Below, one piece after another: positions 21,733 through 31,813 of a stretch of DNA of 64,000 nucleotides (the first letter of the stretch is position 1; each line of letters starts with the position of its first letter). The DNA lies in assembly GCA_018806915.1 (NCBI GenBank), contig JAGKQI010000098.1:1860001-1924000 (forward strand), read 5' to 3'. The notes below the pieces were generated by a model. The model saw nothing but the letters and a program-made list of their open reading frames with translations, was not told where the DNA came from and did no database searches. Position numbers and translations under genes: made by a program. The DNA is from Phytophthora colocasiae. Taxonomy: Eukaryota; Oomycota; Peronosporomycetes; Peronosporales; Peronosporaceae.

Positions 21733-23031
21733 TTACGATAGACTCCTTGTGTACGCCTTCTTTCCTGCTTTGTTTTGGCTCAGCTCGTTCTTAATTCGAT
21801 CAGTTTCTAACTGCAAACACGCTGTTTGCAATCGGATAAATGCAATTTTGTTCGCTGGATTGAGTTGTACACTCTTACGCAGATCGTTGGTCGCTTTGGA
21901 GAGATGTCCAAGTTCAAGTAGCGCGTTCGCGTGGCCGAATAATAGAGCAGAAATTTGCTTGTGGTCGGCAGGATCCACTATAGTTAAACATTCCTCATAG
22001 CCTTTCGCAGCCTCTGCATATTCTTCCAGACGCAAACAATCATCCGCTTTCTCACGACTAGCAAGTAGTTTCTTAAGCTGATCACAGTGAATCTGCAATG
22101 CTTCAGTCGCAGTTGTATTAACCTCCCTTGCGTGTTGTGGAAACGACTCGGAGATAGCAATAGACTGTCTGTAAAAACCTCCAAATGCCAGTGCCCGTGC
22201 ATGTATCAGCGTTAACGCTGTATCCTCCCCATAGAATGGCGAATGGTCCAGAAAACGCATCACCAGGGCGAATTGACGTTGCTTCATCAGATTCTGGGCC
22301 AGAAAGCACGCTATTTCTACTGAAAGAGGAGCTTCACGCAGTAACATCCAGAATTCTTTGCTGAGAGAAGCTTGTACCAGGGCAGGCGCTGCTTGCCGTT
22401 CAAACAGGATTTTATTGCGAGCTTTAGCAATTTGAAAGGCTACGCAATCCAAAAGAAGCTTCTTCGCTGCTATTGCCGTAGCTCGTAGCCCTCGAGAATC
22501 GTAGTCTTCGAGTTGCTCTAAGGGAATGTTAAGATGCTGTCTCAATACTTGGAAGCATTTTCCTAGAGTTGAACGAGCGTTAGCGATATCACCAATGATC
22601 TTCCAGCCACCAGCTAGAGCCATAAGCTCCTGGCAATAGTCAACACAATCGATAGAAGTCAACTTGCTTTCATCCAAAGAAGTGAGTAGATCTTGCCACT
22701 TTTGCAAGAAAGCAGGTAACCACCTCAACGGTGTATGAGTGTTTAGGATCATCGTCAGTATTTCCGTACGGATTGGCGGCATTTCTGCAATTGCCGACGA
22801 AGCTTCAGAGTTAAAAGAGTCTTCAAGACGAGATATTAGGTTGTTCAGCTCCTGGTCAATCGCGCGACTGTCTTCGTCTCCTTGTGGATAGAAATTACAT
22901 ATATACTGGCCAGAATGCAATTTCGTAGCTGGGAATTGATCTGCCATCGCCTCCTCTGAATTAACAACAAACTGTCGCTGCTCCTTTCTCCATTCGATGG
23001 AGATACATGAAGCTCCTTTCATCTTTGCCAT
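21733..23031 (-). CDS. TPR-repeat protein
   Basis: An intronless gene of 432 aa from the first in-frame ATG at 23031; a second ATG lies at 23022. The C-terminal 130 residues hold tetratricopeptide repeats: DDCLRLEEYAEAAKGYEECL, KQISALLFGHANALLELGHL, SKATNDLRKSVQLNPANKIA. The last has the classical A..D...A..L.P signature. The pattern resembles DNAJC7- and TTC-type co-chaperones, but no J domain follows. TPR proteins act as binding scaffolds, often for Hsp90 or Hsp70. The stop lies 14 bp from the stop of the convergent oxygenase. Confidence 0.8.
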   Translation of the reverse strand: MAKMKGASCISIEWRKEQRQFVVNSEEAMADQFPATKLHSGQYICNFYPQGDEDSRAIDQELNNLISRLEDSFNSEASSAIAEMPPIRTEILTMILNTHTPLRWLPAFLQKWQDLLTSLDESKLTSIDCVDYCQELMALAGGWKIIGDIANARSTLGKCFQVLRQHLNIPLEQLEDYDSRGLRATAIAAKKLLLDCVAFQIAKARNKILFERQAAPALVQASLSKEFWMLLREAPLSVEIACFLAQNLMKQRQFALVMRFLDHSPFYGEDTALTLIHARALAFGGFYRQSIAISESFPQHAREVNTTATEALQIHCDQLKKLLASREKADDCLRLEEYAEAAKGYEECLTIVDPADHKQISALLFGHANALLELGHLSKATNDLRKSVQLNPANKIAFIRLQTACLQLETDRIKNELSQNKAGKKAYTRSLS

Positions 23032-23454
23032 CTGTCCAGAAATATTATTATTGTGTGCACAACACACAAGTTGAAGTTTGACAGAGTGATGGTCAGTGTC
23101 GTCCACTGACTGTCCATTTGGTATAATAGCAGGCCTTCATGGCAGCGATCGGCAACGTGCAGGGATGCAATGTATCAAACGGCAAACTCTATCCTTCATG
23201 GATGCTTGTTGTCGACTTCAATCGTTCGATCGTTCATTTGCTGACAGTAAATTACTGTCGATCGATGTAAGGACAATGCTTAACACTTTTGAACCTCGGA
23301 GGCATGAATCTAATTCTAGCAGTGCTAGTAGCACGGCCTGGGTTCACACTAGCTAGCCAGTTCCCGCTCATGAGCTCTTTTGATACCGTTAACGAAACCA
23401 ATTTGTGGTCTGCAGGCTATTGCACATGTAACACATCGACCAACACATCAGCCA
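23032..23454. other. Spacer between TPR gene and right inverted-repeat arm
   Basis: No gene is supported in this stretch of about 420 bp. It carries the TPR gene's promoter and ends where homology with the left arm begins. Confidence 0.45.
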
Positions 23455-24577
<1,123 letters not shown>

Positions 24578-24841
24578 GTCTTTGAATGGGCTGGTGGACT
24601 TCTTCCATAAGCTGCATGCAGCGTCATATTTTTTTTTCTTATCGCCAGTTAGCTTTGTTTGGCTTGCTGTGTGTGATGGGGCGTAGTACTCGTAGTACTC
24701 AAGCACGCAACCCGTAGTATTTTAGCCTTATTATTTGCAGTAAGAAAACCTTTTCTCTACTTCTCCTTCTTACTTTCACTCATTGCATTGTAGACTGTGT
24801 AAATGTGTTTTGTCGATATCAGCACCTGATAGGAAAACATT

Positions 24842-25429
24842 CTACGACTCGTTGTTGCTTAGCTTATCCATAAGTAGCTGTTGCTCGTCGGCTATCTTCG
24901 TCAGTGATTGAAATTGTAGATTGTATCTAAGCATTCCGCATCGACAAAAAATAAGAGAAGATATTTCACGATAATGGTTACAATCCAACGCACCGTTCCA
25001 GCTCGGTCTTCTTCTCCTTGATCAATAGCTCCAGCATCTGCTTCTGGCGATTTCTATTCTCCACCTCGCTATCTACGCGGTTCCGTTGGCCGATTGCCTG
25101 TCACGTTGCCCATGAGTTCATTGTCTACCACTACTGCATTCAACTTCGACACATATACCTTCAGCTTCTCACGCTCGATACGTTTCGCCTGGCCTTCCAT
25201 CACTTCCAGGACACCCTTGACGATATCATGAAACTCCTCGAGCTCTACAATGCACAATCAGACCGTCTGGTTCAGACGCCGTGTTCCTTCAAAAACCGAG
25301 AAACTGCGTACTTGTGGCGAACTGGTTGCTCTCCTGCTCGAGCTCCTGCGTGTGCGTAATATTCTCCTTGTCCAATACACGCACTTGGCAGTCATCGTCA
25401 AAGCAGACGCTTGGTAGTCCTCGACTCAT
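24842..25429 (-). CDS. IFT20: Intraflagellar transport protein 20 (IFT-B)
   Basis: Four short exons on the minus strand (25429-25312, 25244-25159, 25097-24994, 24926-24842) join in phase to 130 aa, close to the 132 aa of human IFT20. Landmarks in order are RVLDKENITHTQELEQES, FHDIVKGVLEVMEGQAK, IEREKLKAIGQRNRVDSEVE, LELLIKEKKTELERYN and DEQQLLMDKLSNNES. These match the conserved IFT20 core (RVLD.E...T.EL, EK.KAIG.RN, LI.EK...LER). All three introns are GT-AG (52-67 bp). IFT20 is a coiled-coil subunit of the IFT-B particle that builds cilia and flagella, here zoospore flagella. No single frame longer than 70 codons covers it, so gene finders may miss it. Confidence 0.92.
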
Positions 25430-25909
25430 TTTCTGATCTTTTTCGCGACGGTTCGTCTTCTTCTTGCATGAAATATCGGTATCATATCGGTATTCTTGTT
25501 TTTAATTGGCGGGTCTATTTGTGGCACTGCCATAAATCACATTCTATCCGATATAACAGGTTCTGGAATCGGCCACTCCATTAGGTGCGATTCTCATTGT
25601 AATATTTCGCGTGGACGCTCACGCGTAATGTGATTTGGTCCCTAAATTTTGTGTGTCCTGGTCGCGCTGTATGCGCAGCCTCGACTTCTTCATGCATCTA
25701 CCGGACACACCGGAGCGTCTTCTACATTTGTACCGAGTTTCAGCTTTAGAATCGCCTCTCAGAGTGCTCTAGACTTCGGTCCGGTTCCGACGCGAAAAAT
25801 AACAATAGGTTATGGTGTATCCATTCGCAACAGGAGCACAAATTCAGTTATATTTATGCCCGGTATTTCAGGTTTTACCGGTATTAGTAAAGCTGAACAC
25901 TCTCCGATC
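25430..25909. promoter_or_regulatory. Divergent intergenic region IFT20 / PEX4-like E2
   Basis: This 480-bp gap separates two genes reading away from each other, so it holds both promoters. The frame of the E2 is open upstream to 25649 but that part shows no E2 homology. An A/T-rich stretch at 25480-25560 contains a short near-direct repeat ATATCGGTATCATATCGGTA. Confidence 0.4.
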
Positions 25910-26609
25910 ATGAACACGAACGTCAAACGTCTCCGCAAGGAGCTACAGGAGCTCAAGAAGAACCCGGAGGAGGACATTGTGCTGTACCCAGAAGAGGACA
26001 CTATCATGCGCTGGAAGGCGTTTATCCGTGGACCCAAAGACACCCCATTTGAGGACCGCTGCTTCGAGTTGGCAATTCAAACCACGCCACTTTACCCAAT
26101 GGAGCCGCCCAAGATGAAGTTCGTTACGAAGATCTTCCATCCCAATGTGCACTTCAAGGTAAGTAGTAGGACACTGCTTTTCCTGAGAAATTGTAGTAAT
26201 TTCAGAACGTTTTGGAATCTGGCTACGTGTCAATCGCTGCAGGACGGCAGCATTTGCTTGGATATTCTCAAACGCGAGTGGTCCCCTGCGTGGACGTTGA
26301 GGGTGAGTTTAATACCGGGGTTGTGTTCTTATGTGTAGGTACTGACTTGTTTAATTGTGTAATAGGCTGCGTGTTTGGCTGTGATCTCGTTGTTGTCGGA
26401 CCCTGCAGCTGACTCGCCCCTCAACTGTGACGCCGGTAGGTGAACATAGCATATGTGAGGATAACTAGGGCATCGAACTGATTCTGTGAGTTGTTGATTC
26501 TGGTTCAGGAAATATGATTCGTGCTGGTGATATGCTGGCTTACAACACAATGGCTGAGATGTACAAGAAAGAATATGGACTGTTGGAGCTCCCAAAGGAC
26601 CCGTTCTAA
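25910..26609 (+). CDS. PEX4: Ubiquitin-conjugating enzyme E2, PEX4/UBC21 type
   Basis: Four exons (25910-26158, 26243-26302, 26366-26435, 26509-26609) give 159 aa. The UBC fold shows FELAIQTTPLYPMEPPK, the HPN motif in KIFHPNVHF and catalytic Cys88 in DGSICLDILKREWSPAW. The run SPLNCDAGNMIRAGDMLAYN matches peroxisomal E2 (plant PEX4 has a very similar SPLNCDSGN), which mono-ubiquitinates the import receptor PEX5 so that it can be recycled from the peroxisomal membrane. All introns are GT-AG. The gene ends 45 bp from the stop of the convergent TGS1 gene. A generic E2 is the alternative. Confidence 0.85.
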
Positions 26610-26654
26610 AGTTGTGCGCGTCACCAAAGCACCTTCGAGAAACAATTCAACTGC

Positions 26655-28151
26655 TTAAGTGTTTGTGGCTCCTGCTTTCTCGCTTTGCGGCTCTTCGCAA
26701 GGCGTATCCATGCTTTGATTTTCTGGTGTAACCAAGTCGCCGTAATACGCTGTAGCGACCTTGAGTTGTTTGTTCAGAAAGATCTTCTCGCACTCCACGG
26801 GTTCTCCTGGGGTTAGTGCCGCTAAGGCGTCCATGGGTGTTCCTTTCGGTAGGTAGTATGCGATATTCTTCGACACTTGGCGAGCCTTGGCAAACAGATC
26901 CAGTCCAGAGACACCCTTCACAAGCATGTCTTCCAAGCTGAAGCGTTTCCGACTGTATTTTACCCCTCCCCATGGTGGCGACAAGAAGACAGCATCAGCC
27001 TTGAGATTAGGCAGGATATCGATGGAGTTGCCGATAATGAACTCGATTTTGTCCGCGACGCCGTAGATTTCGGCATTATGCTTTGCCATGCGGACTTTTT
27101 CAGGGTCGATATCAATCGCAATAACTTGCTTGCAAGTCTTGGCAAGCTGAATCACGTTTCCACCGCAGCCAGAGAAAGGATCCACCACAATATCACAAGC
27201 GAGACGCTTGGCTATATGTTCAGCGATCGCTTGCGGGGTGACCTAGATTCATAGCAATGAAGGTTAGAATTTTTGAAAGAGAATAGCACTTGAAAGTTTC
27301 GCACCGAATACCAGCTTTCGTGGTCAAGCTGGATACCTTCTTCAAACCTATCGAAGAGGACATGTCTTTGGAGGTAAAACTTCACAACATCCTTTGGGAC
27401 TATAGCGTGGCATCGACGAAACGAAAACAAAGGTCAGTCTCGACAACACCGCCTATTGACTGGTTGACGTACCTGGATATTTGGTCTTCTTCTTGCTTTT
27501 GTCATTCGTGTATTGGTTCTCAATTTCAGCAACATTTGGCTCCACTTCTTCAACTACTTCAACTTTCTCAACAATACGGTCCGCCACTTCGCCATCCGAG
27601 TTGTACACGACACGAACTTTGTCTACAATCGTCGTTTTCGTAGTTGGAACCTGCTCCTCGACTTGTTCTTCCTCTTCATCAACAGCAGCTGCCTTTCCAT
27701 CATCACTTTTCACTTGGTCACACTCAGGAAACTCATTCTCACGTCCATCTTCTGCCCACCCACCCTCAACAGGCCCTGTATCCTCTTCCAGACATCTCTT
27801 GCGTTTCCTCGAAGCCTTGGACAACGCTCCACCACCGAAACTCAAGGGCAAACACCCTTCCATCCCTGCTGCCTTCATGTCACTCTCTAACTGAGCTTGT
27901 GCAGCTTGGTACAGTTCCGCACACGCGTCGTCTTCCACTGGAACTTCAGAATTCCCATTATTCAATCGTCGGCGTTTCTTCTTCTCATTTTTTTTCCCCT
28001 TCCCAGACTACATACACAACATAAATTACACCAAAATACGCGCAAGAAGTCGGTCATTCATCTACACCCTCTTATATCTTCATATAACCGTTCTAACCTC
28101 TTCATTCTCCTTCTTCCTGCTGTCCAGCTTCACTACCGTAACCAGCACCAT
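26655..28151 (-). CDS. TGS1: Trimethylguanosine synthase (cap hypermethylase)
   Basis: Four exons on the minus strand (28151-28098, 28007-27473, 27399-27305, 27242-26655) join in phase to 423 aa. The N-terminal half is charged, with a basic KKNEKKKRRR run and acidic DEEEEQVEEQ. The catalytic half starts FYLQRHVLFDRFEEGIQLD, HESWYSVTPQAIAEHIAKRL, followed by SAM motif I VVDPFSGCGGN, VIAIDIDPEKVRMAKHN and the substrate motif VFLSPPWGGVKY. This is the diagnostic order of TGS1, which dimethylates the m7G cap of snRNAs and snoRNAs to trimethylguanosine in the nucleus. The first exon (MVLVTVVKLDSRKKENEE) is inferred from phase. It diverges from the SEL1-like gene with 110 bp between starts. Confidence 0.9.
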
Positions 28152-28261
28152 GCCTTTCAATTCAAACCTTCATTTCATTGGCCAATTATAAAAAATTCTT
28201 TTGAGCCAATCATTATCGATAAACATGGGTTGAAGTGCACATTTGCAGAAATCCACCTAGC

Positions 28262-31200
28262 ATGCGCGTCTCCTGCGCCTCTTTGGGCTTCCTAGCGGCC
28301 TCCCTGGGCGTCTGTGCGTCGCTCTCCTTATCAGAAAACATTGTATGGTTCACGGGCTTCCCTACGTCTACGTGGGATGTCGTAGAGCCGCCTTCTGCGT
28401 GCTCTCTCGACGTTTTTAGGTTTGGCGTCAGGTTTCCAGGTGAAAAATACCAAAAAGAAGACATTTTCAAGTGGCAACTCGTTGCTAAAAGCGTACAAGG
28501 GTGGGAAAATGGTGCTATAGTAGCATCTGGACAATTCCAAGCGACGGTGGTGGACGCAGAGAAACCAGAAGAAGAAGAAATCGCTTTGGAAGTTGAGAAA
28601 CAGACAGAAGAAGGACTGCAATGCGAGTTTGACCCGGATTTTTGCATTCCAAAGCTGACGAACATTCGTCTACCGGACGTCAACCCCAAAGAAGACACGT
28701 CATCTTTGCAGAAAGGTCACTCCGTTGTGTTGGAGTTCCAACAGCCGACCAACAGACCTGCTGCGGCTTCGAAGGAGGAGTTGAGTCGGTTCGTACAGTT
28801 TACGGAGTATATTGGTGAGGAAATGGACGGCACGTGGTCAGATGATGGACGAGTGCTGGAAATACGAATTGCGAACATTGATGAATATGTAGTGAAACCA
28901 GTGGTAGAGTTGATGAAGGGGTTACTGCAGACGAAGATTGTTATTGCAGCGAACGGAGCAGCTCGAGATCGAGATGTTGTGGCTCTGTATGAAGGCTGGC
29001 AGGGTCTACGAATTCAGTCACCTGGAACTTATGCTATACGGATTGTTGCACCTGGTGGTGTGGCATTTTGGTCGCCTGAAGTCTCTATCGTGACTTGCGA
29101 TGCGTCATTTATAGTGTTGAATCCCTCGCGTGCTGCATCCAGTTCCTCGGATTTGATGAATGAGGTACTGAGCGATACGCTTCCTAGTTTCGCGATTGAT
29201 GGCGTGTTGACGCATGGAGGAGATGAAGGGTTCGTGTTACCGCACGATACGATTGATATGGAATCACCAGGTTCCTGGAGCTTAAGTTTCTGGGTGTTTT
29301 TAACGGAGGACTCTACAGGTAACTTCCGAACTTTGTTTTTCAATGGGGATGGCGAGAATCAGCAACGAACACCTTCCGCATGGTGGCAACCTGACGAACG
29401 GCGGCTGGTACTGCGGTTGACCACTGAAACGAATGTTGATGTTGGTCTAGATAGTGCTGCCGAGCTCCCTCTTGATCAATGGATTCATATGGGTTTTACA
29501 TTTGTGGACTGCACTCAGACTGCTGAGCATGAATCATGTCCACAGAATCAGACTAGCGATAACGTGGAAAGTTGGTCGTATTCCTTTTCATTTTTCGTGA
29601 ATGGAAGACTTGACACAGATGTTCGAGTCCACGAGCGTGTCATTCCAAATGCAGGCCCATTGCACATTGGGAAGGGTCCATGGACGGATGGAATGCAGGG
29701 GTTCACAAGCAACTTGAAAGTTTTTCCAGTACCAGTATCTGCTGAGCAGCAGCGTAAACTCTTTTATTCAGAGAGACAATTTCACAAGAATTTCGCAGAC
29801 TGTAGTGAAGAATCCGTCTTAAAAACGGATGAGGAGGAAACGACCATACAGATTTCCTATCTAGCCCAGTGCTTCAATCTCGAAGAAAAGGATTCCGAGG
29901 GCTCTGGCAACTCTGTCTTTGAAAATGCGGATAGTTCATCGGCTTTCTTCAAGACACAAGAAAAAGCATTTGAACGATCATTATTGGCAAAGAATTCCTG
30001 TGAACCAGATGCCTGGGATTATCTCGTGGAAGCTGCTGAGCTCGGGCATTCTCTGTCTTGCCGTGAGGCTGGTGATGCGTATTTGTACGGAGCTCGTGAA
30101 GCTTCTTGTTCGATATCAGCAGCCTTTGAACAGAACTTGTTTTTTGCGGGAAAATTTCTTCGAGAAGCTTTCACGAGCCGAATTTACAGCACTGGAAAAT
30201 CTCTTGCGCTCTTACTGGAAGTAAGCAGCAGCGCGGTGGCGGATGAACGTAGCCGTCTCGACAAGTTAACAACTGGGCTGCTTCATTTTGCCGCATCCAG
30301 TGGTGCAAAAGACGCTTTTGCTATGCTAGGTCACAGATATAGTGCAACGAACAGCTCTGATGTGGAAATTGGCGCGTATCACTACTACCACGCTGCAATA
30401 CAAGCGGCAAATGAGTACCATCAACTTGGAATGCAGCCATTGCATGAAATGACGCGTTTATTTGACTCGTTTGAGCGAGATGTCACTGCTGGTGAGCGAG
30501 GGGATGATGACGAGTTAATCCAGTTCCAAAAGTTACGTGCAGACCAAGGAGACGCCGAAGCAATGACAGACATGGGTGACTTGTACTATTGGGGAGCACA
30601 CGGGGTTTCCCGTGACCACACTCAGGCGTACAATTACTTCAATCGAGCAGCTCACGCTGGCAACGTAAACGCTCAATCAGCAGTGGCAGCAATGCTTTTG
30701 AAAGGAGAAGGAGCTGCTCAAGATGATGCTACAGCTATTAAATGGTTCGAAAAAGCTTCGGAGAAAAACCACACCCGAGCGCTGAATGGTTTAGGCTACA
30801 TTCACTTCCACGGTGCTGGTGGTGTTGAGGCCAACAAGTCACTTGCTCTTGAATACTTCGAGCGTGCTGCAAGAAATACAGAAGACGGTGACAGTATCTT
30901 CAACGCTGGCTATTGCCATGCTATGGGGCTTGGCACAAGTGCTAACCTCAGTCGTGCGATGGAGTTTTATGAAGTGGCGGCGAGAAAATTTGGGAATTTC
31001 GATGCCACTTTTGAAATGGGAAGGATGTGGATGCTCGGAGTGCCTGATGTAGTGTCACGCAACAGTGAGCGGGCTTTGGAATACTTGAAAGCGGCATCGG
31101 ACAATGGACAGTGGGGGCGGCTACTGAGAAAGGGGTTCGATTTGTACAGCGACGGAGAATTTGAGCGTGCAGTTGTTCTGTATCACGAAGCTCGCGAACT

Positions 31201-31810
31201 CGGATACCCCGTAGCTGTCAGCAATTTAGCGTTCATATATGACCAGCGTCTTTTACAGAAAGGGAACATGGAAAGTGAGAAACGAGCGCTGAAATACTTA
31301 CTACTGGCAAATGGTGAAAATGGAGACAGAGAAACTCTAGTACGAATTGGAGATTATCACTACTACGGACTTGCAGGATTGCACAAAGACCCAAAAGTTG
31401 CTCTTCGTTGGTACAGTCGTGCAAGTGCAGAGGGTGACCCAGTTGGGGCTTTCAATGTCGGCCAAATGTACGAGTTTGGTGACGGTGTGGAAGCGAATTT
31501 GAAACGAGCACAGCGATACTACGATCGATCGCTGGAGCTTTCGGTAGCAGCTGAAGGCCAAGTGGCAATCCGATTCGCCATGAAAAGGCTGGCCATTAGA
31601 AAATGGGTGCAGAACACTCCGTTTGAGGCTCTACTTGGTCTGAAAACCCCACTGGAAACGCGTGGAGATACAAACACGTCTGCGACAGACTCAGCAGCAA
31701 TGTTTGACGCCACTACAAACTTCTTTTACAACAACTTTTTCACGATTATCTCCACGACAGCGGTCGTTTTTATCTCGATCAGTGTATGGTATTTTCACAG
31801 CGCTCAATAG
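28262..31810 (+). CDS. SEL1-repeat ER membrane protein (HRD3/SEL1L-like)
   Basis: An intronless gene of 1182 aa. Residues 1-25 form a signal peptide. A LamG/concanavalin-like domain lies at about 335-500 (SPGSWSLSFWVFLTEDS, LDQWIHMGFTF, FSFFVNGRLDTD). From about 590 to 1110 there are SEL1-like repeats (AEAMTDMGDLYYWGAHGV, ALNGLGYIHFHGAGGVE, GAFNVGQMYEFGDGVEAN). A single membrane helix near the C-terminus (FFTIISTTAVVFISISVWYF) leaves about four residues on the other side. This topology (signal, luminal SEL1 repeats, C-terminal anchor) matches HRD3/SEL1L, which brings misfolded proteins to the HRD1 ubiquitin ligase in ER-associated degradation. The LamG part is not in yeast Hrd3. The start at 28262 is chosen because the signal peptide begins there. 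Confidence 0.85.
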   Translation: MRVSCASLGFLAASLGVCASLSLSENIVWFTGFPTSTWDVVEPPSACSLDVFRFGVRFPGEKYQKEDIFKWQLVAKSVQGWENGAIVASGQFQATVVDAEKPEEEEIALEVEKQTEEGLQCEFDPDFCIPKLTNIRLPDVNPKEDTSSLQKGHSVVLEFQQPTNRPAAASKEELSRFVQFTEYIGEEMDGTWSDDGRVLEIRIANIDEYVVKPVVELMKGLLQTKIVIAANGAARDRDVVALYEGWQGLRIQSPGTYAIRIVAPGGVAFWSPEVSIVTCDASFIVLNPSRAASSSSDLMNEVLSDTLPSFAIDGVLTHGGDEGFVLPHDTIDMESPGSWSLSFWVFLTEDSTGNFRTLFFNGDGENQQRTPSAWWQPDERRLVLRLTTETNVDVGLDSAAELPLDQWIHMGFTFVDCTQTAEHESCPQNQTSDNVESWSYSFSFFVNGRLDTDVRVHERVIPNAGPLHIGKGPWTDGMQGFTSNLKVFPVPVSAEQQRKLFYSERQFHKNFADCSEESVLKTDEEETTIQISYLAQCFNLEEKDSEGSGNSVFENADSSSAFFKTQEKAFERSLLAKNSCEPDAWDYLVEAAELGHSLSCREAGDAYLYGAREASCSISAAFEQNLFFAGKFLREAFTSRIYSTGKSLALLLEVSSSAVADERSRLDKLTTGLLHFAASSGAKDAFAMLGHRYSATNSSDVEIGAYHYYHAAIQAANEYHQLGMQPLHEMTRLFDSFERDVTAGERGDDDELIQFQKLRADQGDAEAMTDMGDLYYWGAHGVSRDHTQAYNYFNRAAHAGNVNAQSAVAAMLLKGEGAAQDDATAIKWFEKASEKNHTRALNGLGYIHFHGAGGVEANKSLALEYFERAARNTEDGDSIFNAGYCHAMGLGTSANLSRAMEFYEVAARKFGNFDATFEMGRMWMLGVPDVVSRNSERALEYLKAASDNGQWGRLLRKGFDLYSDGEFERAVVLYHEARELGYPVAVSNLAFIYDQRLLQKGNMESEKRALKYLLLANGENGDRETLVRIGDYHYYGLAGLHKDPKVALRWYSRASAEGDPVGAFNVGQMYEFGDGVEANLKRAQRYYDRSLELSVAAEGQVAIRFAMKRLAIRKWVQNTPFEALLGLKTPLETRGDTNTSATDSAAMFDATTNFFYNNFFTIISTTAVVFISISVWYFHSAQ

Positions 31811-31813
31811 TCA

